The notes: a model not told the origin generated them from the letters alone. A stretch of 39,659 nt of DNA from an uncultured Clostridia bacterium (GCA_947585865.1 CANPXH010000020.1:1-39659), one strand, 5' to 3'; shown: positions 1 to 8,472, numbered from the stretch's first letter. Numbers and translations are program-made.

Positions 1-26
1 TGAGCCCCAAAAGCCGTTCGGAGGGT

Positions 27-57
27 GTGGGAACCATCGGAAGGTTCCCACGTTTTT
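27..57 (+). terminator. Intrinsic terminator at window start
   Basis: A 9-bp perfect stem (27-35 GTGGGAACC with 43-51 GGTTCCCAC) is followed by GTTTTT. It probably ends a gene lying to the left of the window. The first 26 bases show no recognisable coding sequence. Confidence 0.7.
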
Positions 58-332
58 GGTACTTTTTTCGCAAAAAAAGTACATAAAGTTTACTTACTTT
101 TTAAAGTAAGACAAATAAAGTTTATATAAAAATATAGAAAATTCAAAGCAAAAAGTTCTGGATGTTTTTGGTACTTTTTTCGCAAAAAAGTACATAAAGT
201 TTACTTACTTTTTAAAGTAAGACAAATAAAGTTTATATAAAAATATAGAAAATTCAAAGCAAAAAGTTCTGAATGCTTTTGGTGCTTTTTCGCAAAAGGT
301 ACATAAAGTTTGCTTACTTTCTAAAGTAAGCA
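52..332. repeat. Hairpin-bearing tandem repeat, 2.5 copies, period about 112
   Basis: Copies start at 52, 164 and 275. The first two are nearly identical over about 112 bases; the third is shortened and diverged. Each full copy holds two palindromes, GTACTTTTTT-cgca-AAAAAAGTAC and CTTACTTT-tt-AAAGTAAG. The last palindrome (about 312-331) lies directly downstream of the pepT stop codon and could end or protect that transcript. No open frame of note crosses the block. Confidence 0.85.
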
Positions 333-337
333 AAAAC

Positions 338-1540
338 TTATCCTACAATAATATTGATTATTGTCTCCGCAGCCTTTACCATAGATTCAGCGCATACAAA
401 CTCATACGGACCGTGGAAGTTGTGGCCCCCGGTAAAAATATTGGGGCAGGGCAATCCCATAAATGAAAGTCCGGCGCCGTCGGTACCGCCTCTTATAGGT
501 TCAACAAGCGGTTTTACTCCTGTTTTTTCAATAGCCTTCACAGCCCTGTCCAAAACATATTTATGCTCATTTATTATTTCGGCCATATTGTAGTATTCAT
601 CGTACAAATTGAGATGTACCGTATTTGCGCCGTATTTTTCATTTAGGTTTTTTACAATGTTTACAATATTATTTTTTCTTTTTTCAAAAGAGTCTTTGTC
701 AAAATCCCTTATTATATAGGACATATGTGCATTCTCAACATTTCCGTTTATTTCGGTAAGGTGATAAAAGCCCTCGTAGCTCTCTGTATTGGCGGGAATT
801 TCATATTCAGGCAGCATAGAATCCAGTTCACAGCCTATAAGGGCGGCGTTTACCATAAGCCCTTTTGCGCTGCCGGGATGTACGCTTTTGCCCTTAATAT
901 CTATTTTGGCTCTTGCGGCATTGAAATTTTCATAGCTTATTTCGCCCAATATGCCGCCGTCAACGGTATAGGCATAGTCGCAGCCGAATTTTTTTACGTC
1001 AAAATGTTCCGTTCCCTTGCCTATCTCCTCATCGGGAGTAAAGGCGACCCTTATGGTAGGATGCTTTATTTCGGTATGCTCTGCAAGATATGCAAGGGCG
1101 GTCAGTATTTCGGCACAGCCCGCCTTGTCATCGGCTCCCAAAAGAGTGGTGCCGTCAGAACATATAACGGTCTTGCCTGTGTACAGTTTAAGTTCGGGGA
1201 ATTCTTCGGGAGAAAGGGGTACGCCTTTTCTTTGTATGGTATCTCCGTCATAGTTTTCTATTATCATAGGTTCTATACCAAAGCCCGAGCAATCGGGGCT
1301 TGTGTCCATATGGGATATAAAGCCTATGACCGGGCCGTCGGTATTTCCGGGCAATGTGCCGGTCACATAGCCGTATCGGTCTATGGCTATGTCCTTTACG
1401 CCTATTTTCATAAGCTCACCCGCCATGATCTCGGCAAAGCACATTTGCGCCTCTGTAGAAGGATAAGAGGTGCTGTTGGGATCAGATGCGGTGTCGTATC
1501 TTATAAGTGTCATAAATTTTTCGATTACATAATTCTTCAT
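338..1540 (-). CDS. pepT: Peptidase T (tripeptide aminopeptidase)
   Basis: Cytosolic M20-family dizinc aminopeptidase that removes the N-terminal residue of tripeptides. The 400-residue length is usual for PepT. The metal and catalytic motif HMDTSPD lies at about residues 77-83, with LLGADDKAG near 140, FTPDEEIGKG near 170 and a C-terminal GGTDGAGLS segment. The frame can be extended upstream, but the ATG at 1540 has GGAGG at the right spacing and starts MKNYVIEKF as in relatives, so I chose it. It is a single gene convergent with whatever lies left of the window. The tandem repeat hairpins sit immediately behind its stop. Identification is firm. Confidence 0.95.
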   Translation of the reverse strand: MKNYVIEKFMTLIRYDTASDPNSTSYPSTEAQMCFAEIMAGELMKIGVKDIAIDRYGYVTGTLPGNTDGPVIGFISHMDTSPDCSGFGIEPMIIENYDGDTIQRKGVPLSPEEFPELKLYTGKTVICSDGTTLLGADDKAGCAEILTALAYLAEHTEIKHPTIRVAFTPDEEIGKGTEHFDVKKFGCDYAYTVDGGILGEISYENFNAARAKIDIKGKSVHPGSAKGLMVNAALIGCELDSMLPEYEIPANTESYEGFYHLTEINGNVENAHMSYIIRDFDKDSFEKRKNNIVNIVKNLNEKYGANTVHLNLYDEYYNMAEIINEHKYVLDRAVKAIEKTGVKPLVEPIRGGTDGAGLSFMGLPCPNIFTGGHNFHGPYEFVCAESMVKAAETIINIIVG

Positions 1541-1683
1541 GATATTCCTCCAAATAAAAAAGCTTTTTATATATGGTACCACATATGGCAAAAAAAAATC
1601 TATATTTATAAAAAAAGTCTTGACATCAAGGGGATTATATTGTAATATATTATTTGTTGGTCGACCGATCGACGCTATATTAT

Positions 1684-1769
1684 GCAGGGGTGTCCGAGTG
1701 GTTTAAGGAGCCGGTCTTGAAAACCGGTGATCTCGCAAGGGACCGTGGGTTCGAATCCCACCCCCTGCG
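1684..1769 (+). tRNA. tRNA-Ser (anticodon TGA)
   Basis: The acceptor stem GCAGGGG/CCCCTGC (1684-1690 with 1762-1768), anticodon loop CTTGAAA with anticodon TGA, long class II variable arm and T-loop GGTTCGAATCC are all present. The discriminator base is G and no CCA is encoded. It reads UCN codons, mainly UCA. Confidence 0.95.
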
Positions 1770-1791
1770 TTATTTTTTTTGTAGAGCTTTT

Positions 1792-1879
1792 GGAGATGTA
1801 CCCAAGAGGTTGAAGGGGCTCCCCTGGAAAGGGAGTAGGTCGTGAAAGCGGCGCGAGAGTTCAAATCTCTCCATCTCCG
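1792..1879 (+). tRNA. tRNA-Ser (anticodon GGA)
   Basis: The acceptor stem GGAGATG/CATCTCC (1792-1798 with 1872-1878), anticodon loop CTGGAAA (anticodon GGA), long variable arm and T-arm GTTCAAATC are visible. Discriminator G, no encoded CCA. It follows the first serine tRNA by 22 bases and is probably cotranscribed with it. Confidence 0.95.
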
Positions 1880-1886
1880 TTATATA

Positions 1887-1908
1887 TCCTGCCTTAATGG
1901 CAGGATTT
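1887..1908 (+). terminator. Hairpin behind the tRNA pair
   Basis: TCCTGCC-ttaat-GGCAGGA is followed by only TTT. It is probably the 3' terminator or processing hairpin of the serine tRNA transcript. An almost identical hairpin recurs at 2202-2226 with a proper T-run. Confidence 0.5.
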
Positions 1909-2201
1909 AGCGTGTCGATAAAGTCGACACGCTTGAAAGAAATGCTTGCATTTCTTTCAGTTTAGCCAATGTAGGAACCAGCCGTGTTTTCCGCAATTTA
2001 GGCATAAATGCCTAAATTACAGAAAAGTTCCTGTCCTCAGGCGGGCAAAGCTCGATCAGCAACTTTGCTTCGCAAAGCAAGCCGCATTACTTTCTTGCGG
2101 TTGCAAACTTGCGGATTAAAGTCTGCGACGCTTCTTTGCAAACTATTCTTTACTTAAAATTCATATTTTCTGTCAAAATATTGTTTTTCGACAGTCTGTA
2201 A
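1909..2201. repeat. Cluster of short perfect palindromes in a 400-base gene-free spacer
   Basis: No gene is visible between 1880 and 2281. The stretch holds several perfect or near-perfect hairpins: CGTGTCGA/TCGACACG (1911-1931), GAAAGAAATGC/GCATTTCTTTC (1935-1958), AATTTAGGCAT/ATGCCTAAATT (1995-2018) and CTTTGC/GCAAAG near 2065-2078. Two near-identical CCTGCC/GGCAGG hairpins bracket it. It may be a composite of palindromic repeat elements or a structured RNA; I cannot tell which. Confidence 0.55.
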
Positions 2202-2226
2202 CCTGCCTTAACGGCAGGATTTTTTT
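2202..2226 (+). terminator. Intrinsic terminator, second copy of the CCTGCC hairpin
   Basis: CCTGCC-ttaac-GGCAGG is followed by ATTTTTTT. It is the better-formed twin of the hairpin at 1887 and may be the true end of any transcript entering this spacer from the tRNA genes. Confidence 0.65.
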
Positions 2227-2230
2227 GCAT

Positions 2231-2273
2231 AAAATAATAATGCTGAGGTGAAAGAGCCTCAGCATTATTTTTT
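2231..2273. terminator. Bidirectional terminator between spacer and LUD gene
   Basis: A 13-bp perfect stem (AATAATGCTGAGG at 2236-2248 with its complement at 2257-2269) has a T-run on the + side and an A/T tract on the other. It lies 9 bases beyond the stop of the - strand LUD gene, so it probably terminates that gene. Confidence 0.8.
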
Positions 2274-2281
2274 GCTTTAAT

Positions 2282-2911
2282 TTAATATCCAAGGCTTTCG
2301 CCTACAAGTATAACTTTGATCCTGCCCTTTATCCTTGAATATCTTGTAATGACTGCCTGGCAGCATATACAATCGGGGCTTGTACAGTCGCTGCACAGAC
2401 CCGTTGCCTTGCAGGGAGTGTTCATATCGAGCCTTATGGCGTTAGGCACGGAAGCGTGGCTCCTGGCTCTTTTATAAGCGTTTTCAACGTTATCCGTGAC
2501 CTTGTTCATACCCGCTATGACCACTACATTTTTGGGGCCGTATATAAGGGCTGCGACCCTGTTGCCCGTGCCGTCTATATTCACAAGCTCGCCGTCATAG
2601 GTAATGGCATTTGTGCTCATTATATAGTTATCGCAGCAAAAGGCTTTTCTGTATATTTCGTTTACCTCTTCCTGAGAGCCTGCCTTTGCCCTGTCATATA
2701 CGGTGTATTTATGGAGCTTGTCCTTTAAGCCTATTTCTTCAAGCGTCATAGAACCGCCCCAAGTCACAGTGCTGCCTTCTTTCATAAGCGAAAGGGCGAT
2801 ACTTACGGCCTCTTCTTTGTTTTCTGCGTAATAGCCCTCCATATTTCTCTTTTCAAGTCCTTTTATTATCTTTTGCGAGAGCAGCCTGTAATATTCCTTT
2901 TTAGGTGTCAT
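2282..2911 (-). CDS. LUD-domain protein (YkgG/LutC-like)
   Basis: A 209-residue cytosolic protein of the LUD (DUF162) family, whose known members LutB and LutC take part in lactate utilisation. Single LUD proteins like this one are common in Clostridia with no assigned substrate. Seen in the sequence: the GSTVTWGGSMTLEEIG segment, the GTGNRVAALIYGPKNVVVI core, and a C-terminal Cys-rich patch (CKATGLCSDC then CICC) that could bind a metal or Fe-S cluster. The ATG at 2911 has AGGAGG 5' of it; the longer frame start lacks a site. The gene diverges from the queuosine operon and has its own terminator. Function beyond the domain is not inferable. Confidence 0.85.
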   Translation of the reverse strand: MTPKKEYYRLLSQKIIKGLEKRNMEGYYAENKEEAVSIALSLMKEGSTVTWGGSMTLEEIGLKDKLHKYTVYDRAKAGSQEEVNEIYRKAFCCDNYIMSTNAITYDGELVNIDGTGNRVAALIYGPKNVVVIAGMNKVTDNVENAYKRARSHASVPNAIRLDMNTPCKATGLCSDCTSPDCICCQAVITRYSRIKGRIKVILVGESLGY

Positions 2912-2966
2912 AGTGATCCTCCTTCCTTTTTTAATTAGTATATTCTTATTTTGCTTGTAAATCAAG

Positions 2967-2995
2967 TTGATTTTGTGAAGATAATATGTTATTAT
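2967..2995 (+). promoter_or_regulatory. Promoter of the queuosine operon
   Basis: TTGATT (2967-2972), a 17-base spacer, then TATTAT (2990-2995). A start near 3002 would place the preQ1 riboswitch at the very 5' end of the leader. Confidence 0.5.
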
Positions 2996-3012
2996 AAATA
3001 ATATCTGATAAC

Positions 3013-3052
3013 GGACAGTTCGAAAACCTCCTGTCCTTAAACAAAACTAGGT
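3013..3052 (+). promoter_or_regulatory. preQ1-I riboswitch aptamer
   Basis: P1 is GGACAG (3013-3018) paired with CTGTCC (3031-3036). The 12-base loop ends in ACCTC, and the A-rich tail TTAAACAAAACTAGG supplies AGG (3049-3051) to pair with loop CCT (3027-3029). That is the H-type pseudoknot of class I preQ1 aptamers. It lies upstream of a full preQ1 biosynthesis operon, with an intrinsic terminator between, so product feedback by termination is the natural reading. Confidence 0.88.
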
Positions 3053-3065
3053 CCTTGTTTTATTG

Positions 3066-3085
3066 GGCGTAGCACGCCTTTTTTT
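3066..3085 (+). terminator. Riboswitch expression-platform terminator
   Basis: GGCGT-agc-ACGCC (about 3066-3078) is followed by seven T. It lies between the preQ1 aptamer and the queD ribosome site, so preQ1 binding likely favours this terminator. The alternative antiterminator pairing is not obvious by eye. Confidence 0.75.
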
Positions 3086-3103
3086 ATTGGAGGGATAGAT
3101 ATT

Positions 3104-3526
3104 ATGTACAGTCTTAAAACGGAACACAGCTTTGACTCGGCTCATTTTCTTAAAGACTATGAAGGCAAGTGCAGCAATATACACGGCCACAGATGGAGAG
3201 TCGTAATAGAGGTAACGGACAGCGCCGTTGGCGATGACGGGCAAACAAAAGGAATGATAGTTGATTTTGCCACTCTCAAGGAAGAAGTAAAAAAGGAGAC
3301 CGATGCTTTGGATCATTGCCTTATAATAGAGAAGAGCACACTTAAAGAAAATACATATAAGGCTCTTAAGGAAGAGGGCTTTAAAATAATAGAAATGACA
3401 TTCAGACCAACTGCCGAGAATATGGCAAAATATTTTTACGATCTGTTCAAGGCAAAGGGCTATAATGTAAGACAGGCTACGGTCTACGAGACTCCTAACA
3501 ACTGTGCGGCTTATTATGAGGTGTGA
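3104..3526 (+). CDS. queD: 6-carboxytetrahydropterin synthase
   Basis: Converts 7,8-dihydroneopterin triphosphate to 6-carboxy-5,6,7,8-tetrahydropterin, the second step toward queuosine. The 140-residue length fits the family. Zinc ligands His14 (FDSAHFL), His27 and His29 (NIHGHRW) and the nucleophile Cys23 are present, as are the TAENMA and VYETPNN substrate-binding segments. GGAGG precedes the ATG. It is the first gene of queD-queE-folE-queC-queF and is controlled by the preQ1-I riboswitch. PTPS family members can be hard to separate, but Cys23 with the operon context supports QueD. Confidence 0.95.
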   Translation: MYSLKTEHSFDSAHFLKDYEGKCSNIHGHRWRVVIEVTDSAVGDDGQTKGMIVDFATLKEEVKKETDALDHCLIIEKSTLKENTYKALKEEGFKIIEMTFRPTAENMAKYFYDLFKAKGYNVRQATVYETPNNCAAYYEV

Positions 3527-3528
3527 TC

Positions 3529-4182
3529 ATGCTGATAGCGGAAAAATTTGTGAGCATAAACGGAGAAAGCAGACGAGCAGGGCAGCTTGCCGTTTTTATA
3601 AGATTCAAGGGCTGCAATCTTAAATGCAGCTACTGTGATACTCTTTGGGCAAACAGGGAGGACTGTTTTGCCGAGGAAATGACGCCGTATGAGATATATG
3701 CATATATCATTTCCACAGGTGTTAAAAATGTTACGCTTACGGGAGGAGAGCCTCTCCTGCAAAAGGATATACGCAAGCTGCTGGATATACTTTGTTCGGA
3801 CAGATCTCTTTACGTTGAGATAGAGACAAACGGCAGCGCAGATATAAAGCCTTTCATTAAATACAACGTGAGCATGACTATGGACTACAAATGCCCCTCA
3901 AGCGGTATGGAGAGCAATATGCTCATGTCCAACTACGATCATATAGGAAGACAGGACACCATCAAATTCGTATGCGGAGATACAAAAGATCTTGAGAAAG
4001 CCCTTGAGATCATAAATAAATATTCCCTTACGGTGAGATGCGGGGTGTATATAAGTCCTGTATTCGGCCGAATAGAGCCGAAGGATATAGTAAGCTTTAT
4101 GATAAAAAACAATATGAACGGTGTTAATTTACAGCTTCAGCTCCATAAGTTCATATGGGAGCCTGACAGAAAAGGAGTGTAA
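3529..4182 (+). CDS. queE: 7-carboxy-7-deazaguanine synthase (radical SAM)
   Basis: Radical SAM enzyme that contracts 6-carboxytetrahydropterin to 7-carboxy-7-deazaguanine. The cluster motif CNLKCSYC gives Cys29, Cys33 and Cys36, the CxxxCxxC spacing. The SAM-binding [10 protein letters not shown] follows near residue 70. The protein is 217 residues. A GTG at 3523 overlaps the queD stop, but GAGGTG at 3518-3523 is well spaced only for the ATG at 3529, so I start there. It is translationally close-coupled to queD, and folE begins two bases after its stop. Confidence 0.94.
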   Translation: MLIAEKFVSINGESRRAGQLAVFIRFKGCNLKCSYCDTLWANREDCFAEEMTPYEIYAYIISTGVKNVTLTGGEPLLQKDIRKLLDILCSDRSLYVEIETNGSADIKPFIKYNVSMTMDYKCPSSGMESNMLMSNYDHIGRQDTIKFVCGDTKDLEKALEIINKYSLTVRCGVYISPVFGRIEPKDIVSFMIKNNMNGVNLQLQLHKFIWEPDRKGV

Positions 4183-4184
4183 TC

Positions 4185-4757
4185 ATGGCAATAGATGTAA
4201 AAGCTATAGAGGAGCATATAAGGGGAATACTTGTGGCATTGGGCGACGATCCCAACAGAGAGGGCCTGAGAGAAACGCCTGAAAGAGTTGCCAAAATGTA
4301 TGAAGAGGTATTTGAGGGCATGAATTATACAAATGCGGAAATAGCCGAGATGTTTGAAAAGACTTTTTCAGAGGATCACCGTTCGGGTCTCAGCGATGTT
4401 GTTGTGGTAAAGGACATAGAGGTGTACAGCTACTGCGAACACCATATGGCTCTTATGTATGATATGCACGTTTCTGTGGCATACATCCCCAAGGGAAAGA
4501 TAATAGGCCTGAGCAAGATAGCCAGGATATGCGATATGGCGGCCAAGAGGCTACAGCTCCAGGAAAGGCTGGGCAATGATATAGCGGAAATAATATCCAT
4601 AGCCACAGGTTCAAAAGACGTTGCCGTAATGATAGAAGGTTGTCATAGCTGTATGACGGCACGAGGTATCAAAAAGACTTCGTCAAAGACTTATACCGAG
4701 ACGCTTAGGGGTGCGTTTGAAACGGACAGCGCACTGCAGATGAGGATAAGGAGGTGA
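4185..4757 (+). CDS. folE: GTP cyclohydrolase I
   Basis: Converts GTP to 7,8-dihydroneopterin triphosphate, the precursor shared by folate and queuosine. The 190-residue length is typical. Zinc and catalytic residues lie in YSYCEHH (Cys84, His86, His87) and in [11 protein letters not shown] near residue 153. The N-terminal helix [17 protein letters not shown] is characteristic. Its place inside the que operon and under the preQ1 riboswitch suggests this copy serves queuosine supply. Whether a second copy serves folate elsewhere cannot be seen here. Confidence 0.96.
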   Translation: MAIDVKAIEEHIRGILVALGDDPNREGLRETPERVAKMYEEVFEGMNYTNAEIAEMFEKTFSEDHRSGLSDVVVVKDIEVYSYCEHHMALMYDMHVSVAYIPKGKIIGLSKIARICDMAAKRLQLQERLGNDIAEIISIATGSKDVAVMIEGCHSCMTARGIKKTSSKTYTETLRGAFETDSALQMRIRR

Positions 4758-4761
4758 TCTT

Positions 4762-5448
4762 ATGAAGGTCATCGTATTGTCAAGCGGAGGTGTGGACAGC
4801 ACCACAGCTCTTGCCATGGCGGTAAAAAAATACGGAAATGAAAATGTTATTTCTCTGTCTGTGTTTTACGGCCAAAAGCATGACAGGGAGATGCAGGCTG
4901 CCGAGAACGTTGCAAAATACTATGGCACGGAGCATATAAAAATGGATATGAGTCCTATATTTGACTACAGCGATTGTTCTCTTCTTTCCCATTCTCAAAG
5001 GGAAATACCAAAGGAAAGCTATGCCGACCAGATAAAGAAAACAAAGGGTGCTCCCGTGTCTACTTATGTGCCCTTCAGAAACGGACTGTTTTTGTCGGCG
5101 GCAGCCTGTGCGGCGCTGTCAAAGGGCTGCAGCGAAATATATTACGGAGCCCATTCCGATGATTCGGCAGGGAATGCTTACCCGGATTGCAGCCCTGAAT
5201 TTAACGAGGCTATGAACAAGGCCATATACGAGGGCAGCGGGAAACAGCTTGTCATAAAGGCTCCTTTTGTAAATATGAACAAGGCGGATGTGGTAAAGAT
5301 AGGTCTTGATATGGGAGTGCCTTACGAACTGACATGGAGCTGCTATGAGGGCGGCGACAAACCCTGCGGCATGTGCGGAACCTGTATAGACAGAAGGGCT
5401 GCCTTTGAGAAAAACGGAGCAAAAGATCCTTTGGAGGAGATCGTATGA
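4762..5448 (+). CDS. queC: 7-cyano-7-deazaguanine (preQ0) synthase
   Basis: ATP-dependent enzyme that turns 7-carboxy-7-deazaguanine and ammonia into preQ0. The PP-loop SGGVDS is at residues 8-13. The C-terminal zinc-binding set is in [17 protein letters not shown]. The 228-residue length fits the family. It follows folE by four bases with a GGAGG site just upstream, and its last four bases overlap the queF start codon. Confidence 0.96.
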   Translation: MKVIVLSSGGVDSTTALAMAVKKYGNENVISLSVFYGQKHDREMQAAENVAKYYGTEHIKMDMSPIFDYSDCSLLSHSQREIPKESYADQIKKTKGAPVSTYVPFRNGLFLSAAACAALSKGCSEIYYGAHSDDSAGNAYPDCSPEFNEAMNKAIYEGSGKQLVIKAPFVNMNKADVVKIGLDMGVPYELTWSCYEGGDKPCGMCGTCIDRRAAFEKNGAKDPLEEIV

Positions 5449-5936
5449 GAGATAAAAACGAAAATGAAGGCATAACATTACTCGGAAAAAAGAATGTGTC
5501 ATATAAGAACGACTATGCGCCGCAGGTGCTTGAGACATTTGTGAACAAGCATACGGACAACGATTACTTTGTAAAATTCAACTGCCCCGAATTCACAAGC
5601 CTTTGTCCTATTACCGGGCAGCCTGATTTCGCCACTATATATATAAGCTATGTTCCCGATGTAAGGATGGTGGAGAGCAAAAGCCTCAAGCTGTATCTTT
5701 TCAGCTTCAGGGAGCACGGAGATTTCCATGAGGATTGTGTAAATACGATAATGAAGGATCTCATAAAGGTCATGGATCCCAAATATATTGAGGTGTGGGG
5801 AAAGTTCACGCCAAGAGGCGGCATATCTATAGACCCCTATTGCAATTACGGCAAAAAGGGAACAAAATGGGAAGAGGTGGCATGGCAAAGACTCAGCACC
5901 CATGATATGTATCCCGAAAAGATCGACAACAGATAG
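5445..5936 (+). CDS. queF: preQ0 reductase (NADPH-dependent nitrile reductase)
   Basis: Reduces the preQ0 nitrile to preQ1, the only known biological nitrile reduction of this type. It is the unimodular short form at 163 residues. The catalytic cysteine is Cys54 in [13 protein letters not shown]. The family motif with [14 protein letters not shown] and the HEDC segment follow. ATGA overlap with queC indicates coupling. It completes the GTP-to-preQ1 route; tgt, queA and queG/queH are not in the window. Confidence 0.96.
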   Translation: MRDKNENEGITLLGKKNVSYKNDYAPQVLETFVNKHTDNDYFVKFNCPEFTSLCPITGQPDFATIYISYVPDVRMVESKSLKLYLFSFREHGDFHEDCVNTIMKDLIKVMDPKYIEVWGKFTPRGGISIDPYCNYGKKGTKWEEVAWQRLSTHDMYPEKIDNR

Positions 5937-6201
5937 GCTGTTGTGATTTTGCACAGCCCCGACGGATAAGGCTAATAAGCCGTATGTATGATAAAGCATA
6001 TATTTGTCGAAAGTACAAAATGTATATGATAGGCGGCTTTTGTAAAAATTCAATAGTAATTTTGTACAAATAATATTAATTTTTTGTTACAAATCCACAA
6101 GTAGGTATTTTAAAGCGGTTTACCTTTGTCAAGAAGAAAAATCGGAAATTATTACTAAAAAATCACTCTCGAATTTGTGCAAAAATTGCACATTAAAAAT
6201 G
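5937..6201. other. Gene-free spacer before nrdD
   Basis: The stretch is AT-rich. A hairpin GGCTGT/ACAGCC around 5936-5958 behind queF has no T-run and may be a weak terminator. No open frame, tRNA or repeat is recognisable up to the nrdD promoter. Confidence 0.6.
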
Positions 6202-6254
6202 TTGACATACTAGATATAGTGGTGTACAATGTTAATTGACACAAAATATGGGGG
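6202..6254 (+). promoter_or_regulatory. nrdD promoter with two NrdR boxes
   Basis: The promoter is TTGACA (6202-6207), 17 bases, TACAAT (6225-6230). Box 1 (6207-6222), core CTAGATATAGTGG, closely fits the NrdR consensus acaCwAtATaTwGtgt. Box 2 (6239-6254), core CAAAATATGGG, is a weaker match. Their centres are 32 bases apart, about three helical turns, the usual NrdR arrangement. Box 1 covers the promoter spacer and box 2 the start region, so repression by NrdR-dATP is expected. Confidence 0.82.
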
Positions 6255-6263
6255 TGTTTATCA

Positions 6264-8435
6264 ATGGATAATGAAATGAATGGTGTTTTTATTATCAAGA
6301 AAGATGGCACTTTAGAACCCTTTGATTCAACTAAAATTGTGGCAGCTATAACTAAATCAGCCAACAGAGTTATGTACACATTCAAGCAGGATGAGTACGA
6401 AAGTATCGTTGACTGGGTAGAATCTCACATTGAAGAAAGTGAGATAAAAAATATCCCTATCCAGACAATGCACAACTTGGTTGAGAGCGCTCTTGAGGCA
6501 GTTGAGCCCAAGGTCGCTAAAAGTTATAAAGATTACAGAAATTACAAGAAAGATTTTGTTCATATGCTTGACGATGTTTATCAAAAGGCGCAGAGCATCA
6601 TGTACATTGGAGACAAGGAGAATTCCAATACGGATTCTGCCTTAGTAGCCACTAAAAGAAGTCTTATCTATAATCATCTTAATAAAGAATTATATCAGAA
6701 ATTTTTCCTTACTACCGACGAAAAGCAGGCTTGTAAGGACGGATATATCTATATCCATGATATGTCAGCAAGACGTGACACCATGAACTGTTGCTTGTTT
6801 GATATGGGAGCAGTATTGAAAGGCGGCTTTGAAATGGGCAACCTTTGGTATAATGAGCCCAAGACTTTGTCTGTTGCATTTGATGTAATAGGCGATGTTA
6901 TTCTTTCAACGGCATCACAGCAGTATGGCGGATTCACGGTGCCTGAAATAGATAAGATTTTGGCGCCTTATGCTGAAAAGAGCTATAAGAAATATTGTGA
7001 CGAGCTAAGAAATTATGTTGAAGAAATAAAGGAGACTAAAGAGCTTAGTATCAGCGACCTTAAATATATAGAGAAGGTCGCAATGAAGAAGATAAGACGT
7101 GATTTTGAACAGGGCTTCCAAGGACTTGAGTACAAGCTCAATTCCGTAGGCTCTTCAAGAGGCGATTATCCCTTCATAACCATTACCTTAGGTTTAGCTA
7201 AGGACAGATTTGGAAAAATGGCGGCGATCACTGCGCTTGATGTACACAGGATCGGTCAGGGTAAGGCCGGAAATAAAAAGCCTACTCTCTTCCCCAAGAT
7301 AGTATTCTTATATGATAAGAATTTGCATTCGGAGGGCAAGGAGCTGCATGATGTATTTCTTGCAGGCGTTGAATGTTCGGCAAAAACTATGTATCCCGAC
7401 TGGTTGAGTCTCACAGGTGACAGCTATGTTGCCGAAGCATATAAAAAATACGGCGTTGTTGTAAGTCCTATGGGATGCAGAGCCTTTCTTTCACTTTGGT
7501 TCGAGAGAGGCGGCCTTAAGCCTGCGGATGAAAACGACAAGCCTATTACCGTAGGCAGATTCAATTTAGGCGCCATCAGTCTGCATTTGCCTATGATATT
7601 GGCAAAGGCACGCTCAGAGAGCAGAGATTTCTATGAGGTGCTGGACTATTATCTTGAAATGATAAGAGGCGTACACAAGAGAACTATAGATTATTTAGGC
7701 GAAATGAGAGCTTCCACAAATCCTGTTGCTTACTGTGAGGGCGGCTTCTACGGCGGTCATCTCAAGCCAAGTGACAAGATAAAGCCTATACTCAAGGCTT
7801 GTACCATAAGCTTTGGTATCACGGCGCTCAACGAGCTTCAGGAGCTTTATAATCAGAAGAGTCTTGTTGAAGACGGTCAGTTTGCCTTAGAGGTCATGGA
7901 ATACATCAACAAGAAGATAAATCAGTATAAGGAAGAAGACGGTATCGCATATGCGATATACGGCACTCCCGCTGAGAGTCTTTGCGGCTTGCAGGTCAAG
8001 CAGTTCAGAAGAAAGTACGGCATAGTTGCCAATGTTTCTGACAGAGAGTATGTATCCAACAGCTTCCACTGTCATGTTACAGAGGACATAAGCCCCATTC
8101 AGAAGCAGGATCTTGAAAAGAGATTTTGGAACCTTCTCAACGGCGGAAAGATACAGTATGTCAAGTATCCTATTTCCTACAATAAAGAGGCGATCGTTAC
8201 ACTTATAGAGAGAGCTATGGATATGGGCTTCTACGAAGGTGTAAATCTGAGCCTTTCCTATTGTGATGACTGCGGTCATGAGGAGCTTGAGATGGATGTA
8301 TGTCCTAAGTGCGGCAGCAGAAATCTGACTAAGATAGACAGAATGAACGGTTATTTAAGCTATTCAAGAGTTAAGGGCGATACTCGTCTTAACGAAGCTA
8401 AGATGGCTGAAATAGCTGAGAGAAAATCCATGTAA
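6264..8435 (+). CDS. nrdD: Anaerobic ribonucleoside-triphosphate reductase
   Basis: Class III, glycyl-radical reductase that makes dNTPs from NTPs without oxygen. The N-terminal ATP-cone (about residues 8-100) is the allosteric activity site. The C-terminal zinc site has Cys667, Cys670, Cys680 and Cys683. The radical glycine is Gly696 in RMNGYL. The 723-residue length fits. The gene starts at ATG with GGGGGTG seven bases upstream and is controlled by two NrdR boxes. The activase nrdG follows after an 87-base gap that holds a 9-bp hairpin. Confidence 0.96.
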   Translation: MDNEMNGVFIIKKDGTLEPFDSTKIVAAITKSANRVMYTFKQDEYESIVDWVESHIEESEIKNIPIQTMHNLVESALEAVEPKVAKSYKDYRNYKKDFVHMLDDVYQKAQSIMYIGDKENSNTDSALVATKRSLIYNHLNKELYQKFFLTTDEKQACKDGYIYIHDMSARRDTMNCCLFDMGAVLKGGFEMGNLWYNEPKTLSVAFDVIGDVILSTASQQYGGFTVPEIDKILAPYAEKSYKKYCDELRNYVEEIKETKELSISDLKYIEKVAMKKIRRDFEQGFQGLEYKLNSVGSSRGDYPFITITLGLAKDRFGKMAAITALDVHRIGQGKAGNKKPTLFPKIVFLYDKNLHSEGKELHDVFLAGVECSAKTMYPDWLSLTGDSYVAEAYKKYGVVVSPMGCRAFLSLWFERGGLKPADENDKPITVGRFNLGAISLHLPMILAKARSESRDFYEVLDYYLEMIRGVHKRTIDYLGEMRASTNPVAYCEGGFYGGHLKPSDKIKPILKACTISFGITALNELQELYNQKSLVEDGQFALEVMEYINKKINQYKEEDGIAYAIYGTPAESLCGLQVKQFRRKYGIVANVSDREYVSNSFHCHVTEDISPIQKQDLEKRFWNLLNGGKIQYVKYPISYNKEAIVTLIERAMDMGFYEGVNLSLSYCDDCGHEELEMDVCPKCGSRNLTKIDRMNGYLSYSRVKGDTRLNEAKMAEIAERKSM

Positions 8436-8472
8436 AGGATTAAAATTCCTACCAATATATATACAATTACAG

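Noticed and set aside
52..332. CRISPR-like array at the window start
   Set aside because: The unit is 112 bases with no unique spacers and only 2.5 copies; it is a plain tandem repeat. No cas genes are in the window.
725..1645. 306-codon + strand frame opposite pepT
   Set aside because: It mirrors pepT codons, has no ribosome site and gives a Tyr/Cys-rich protein with no domain; shadow frame.
1654..1845. 63-codon + frame near the tRNA genes
   Set aside because: It runs through both serine tRNA genes, which explain the sequence.
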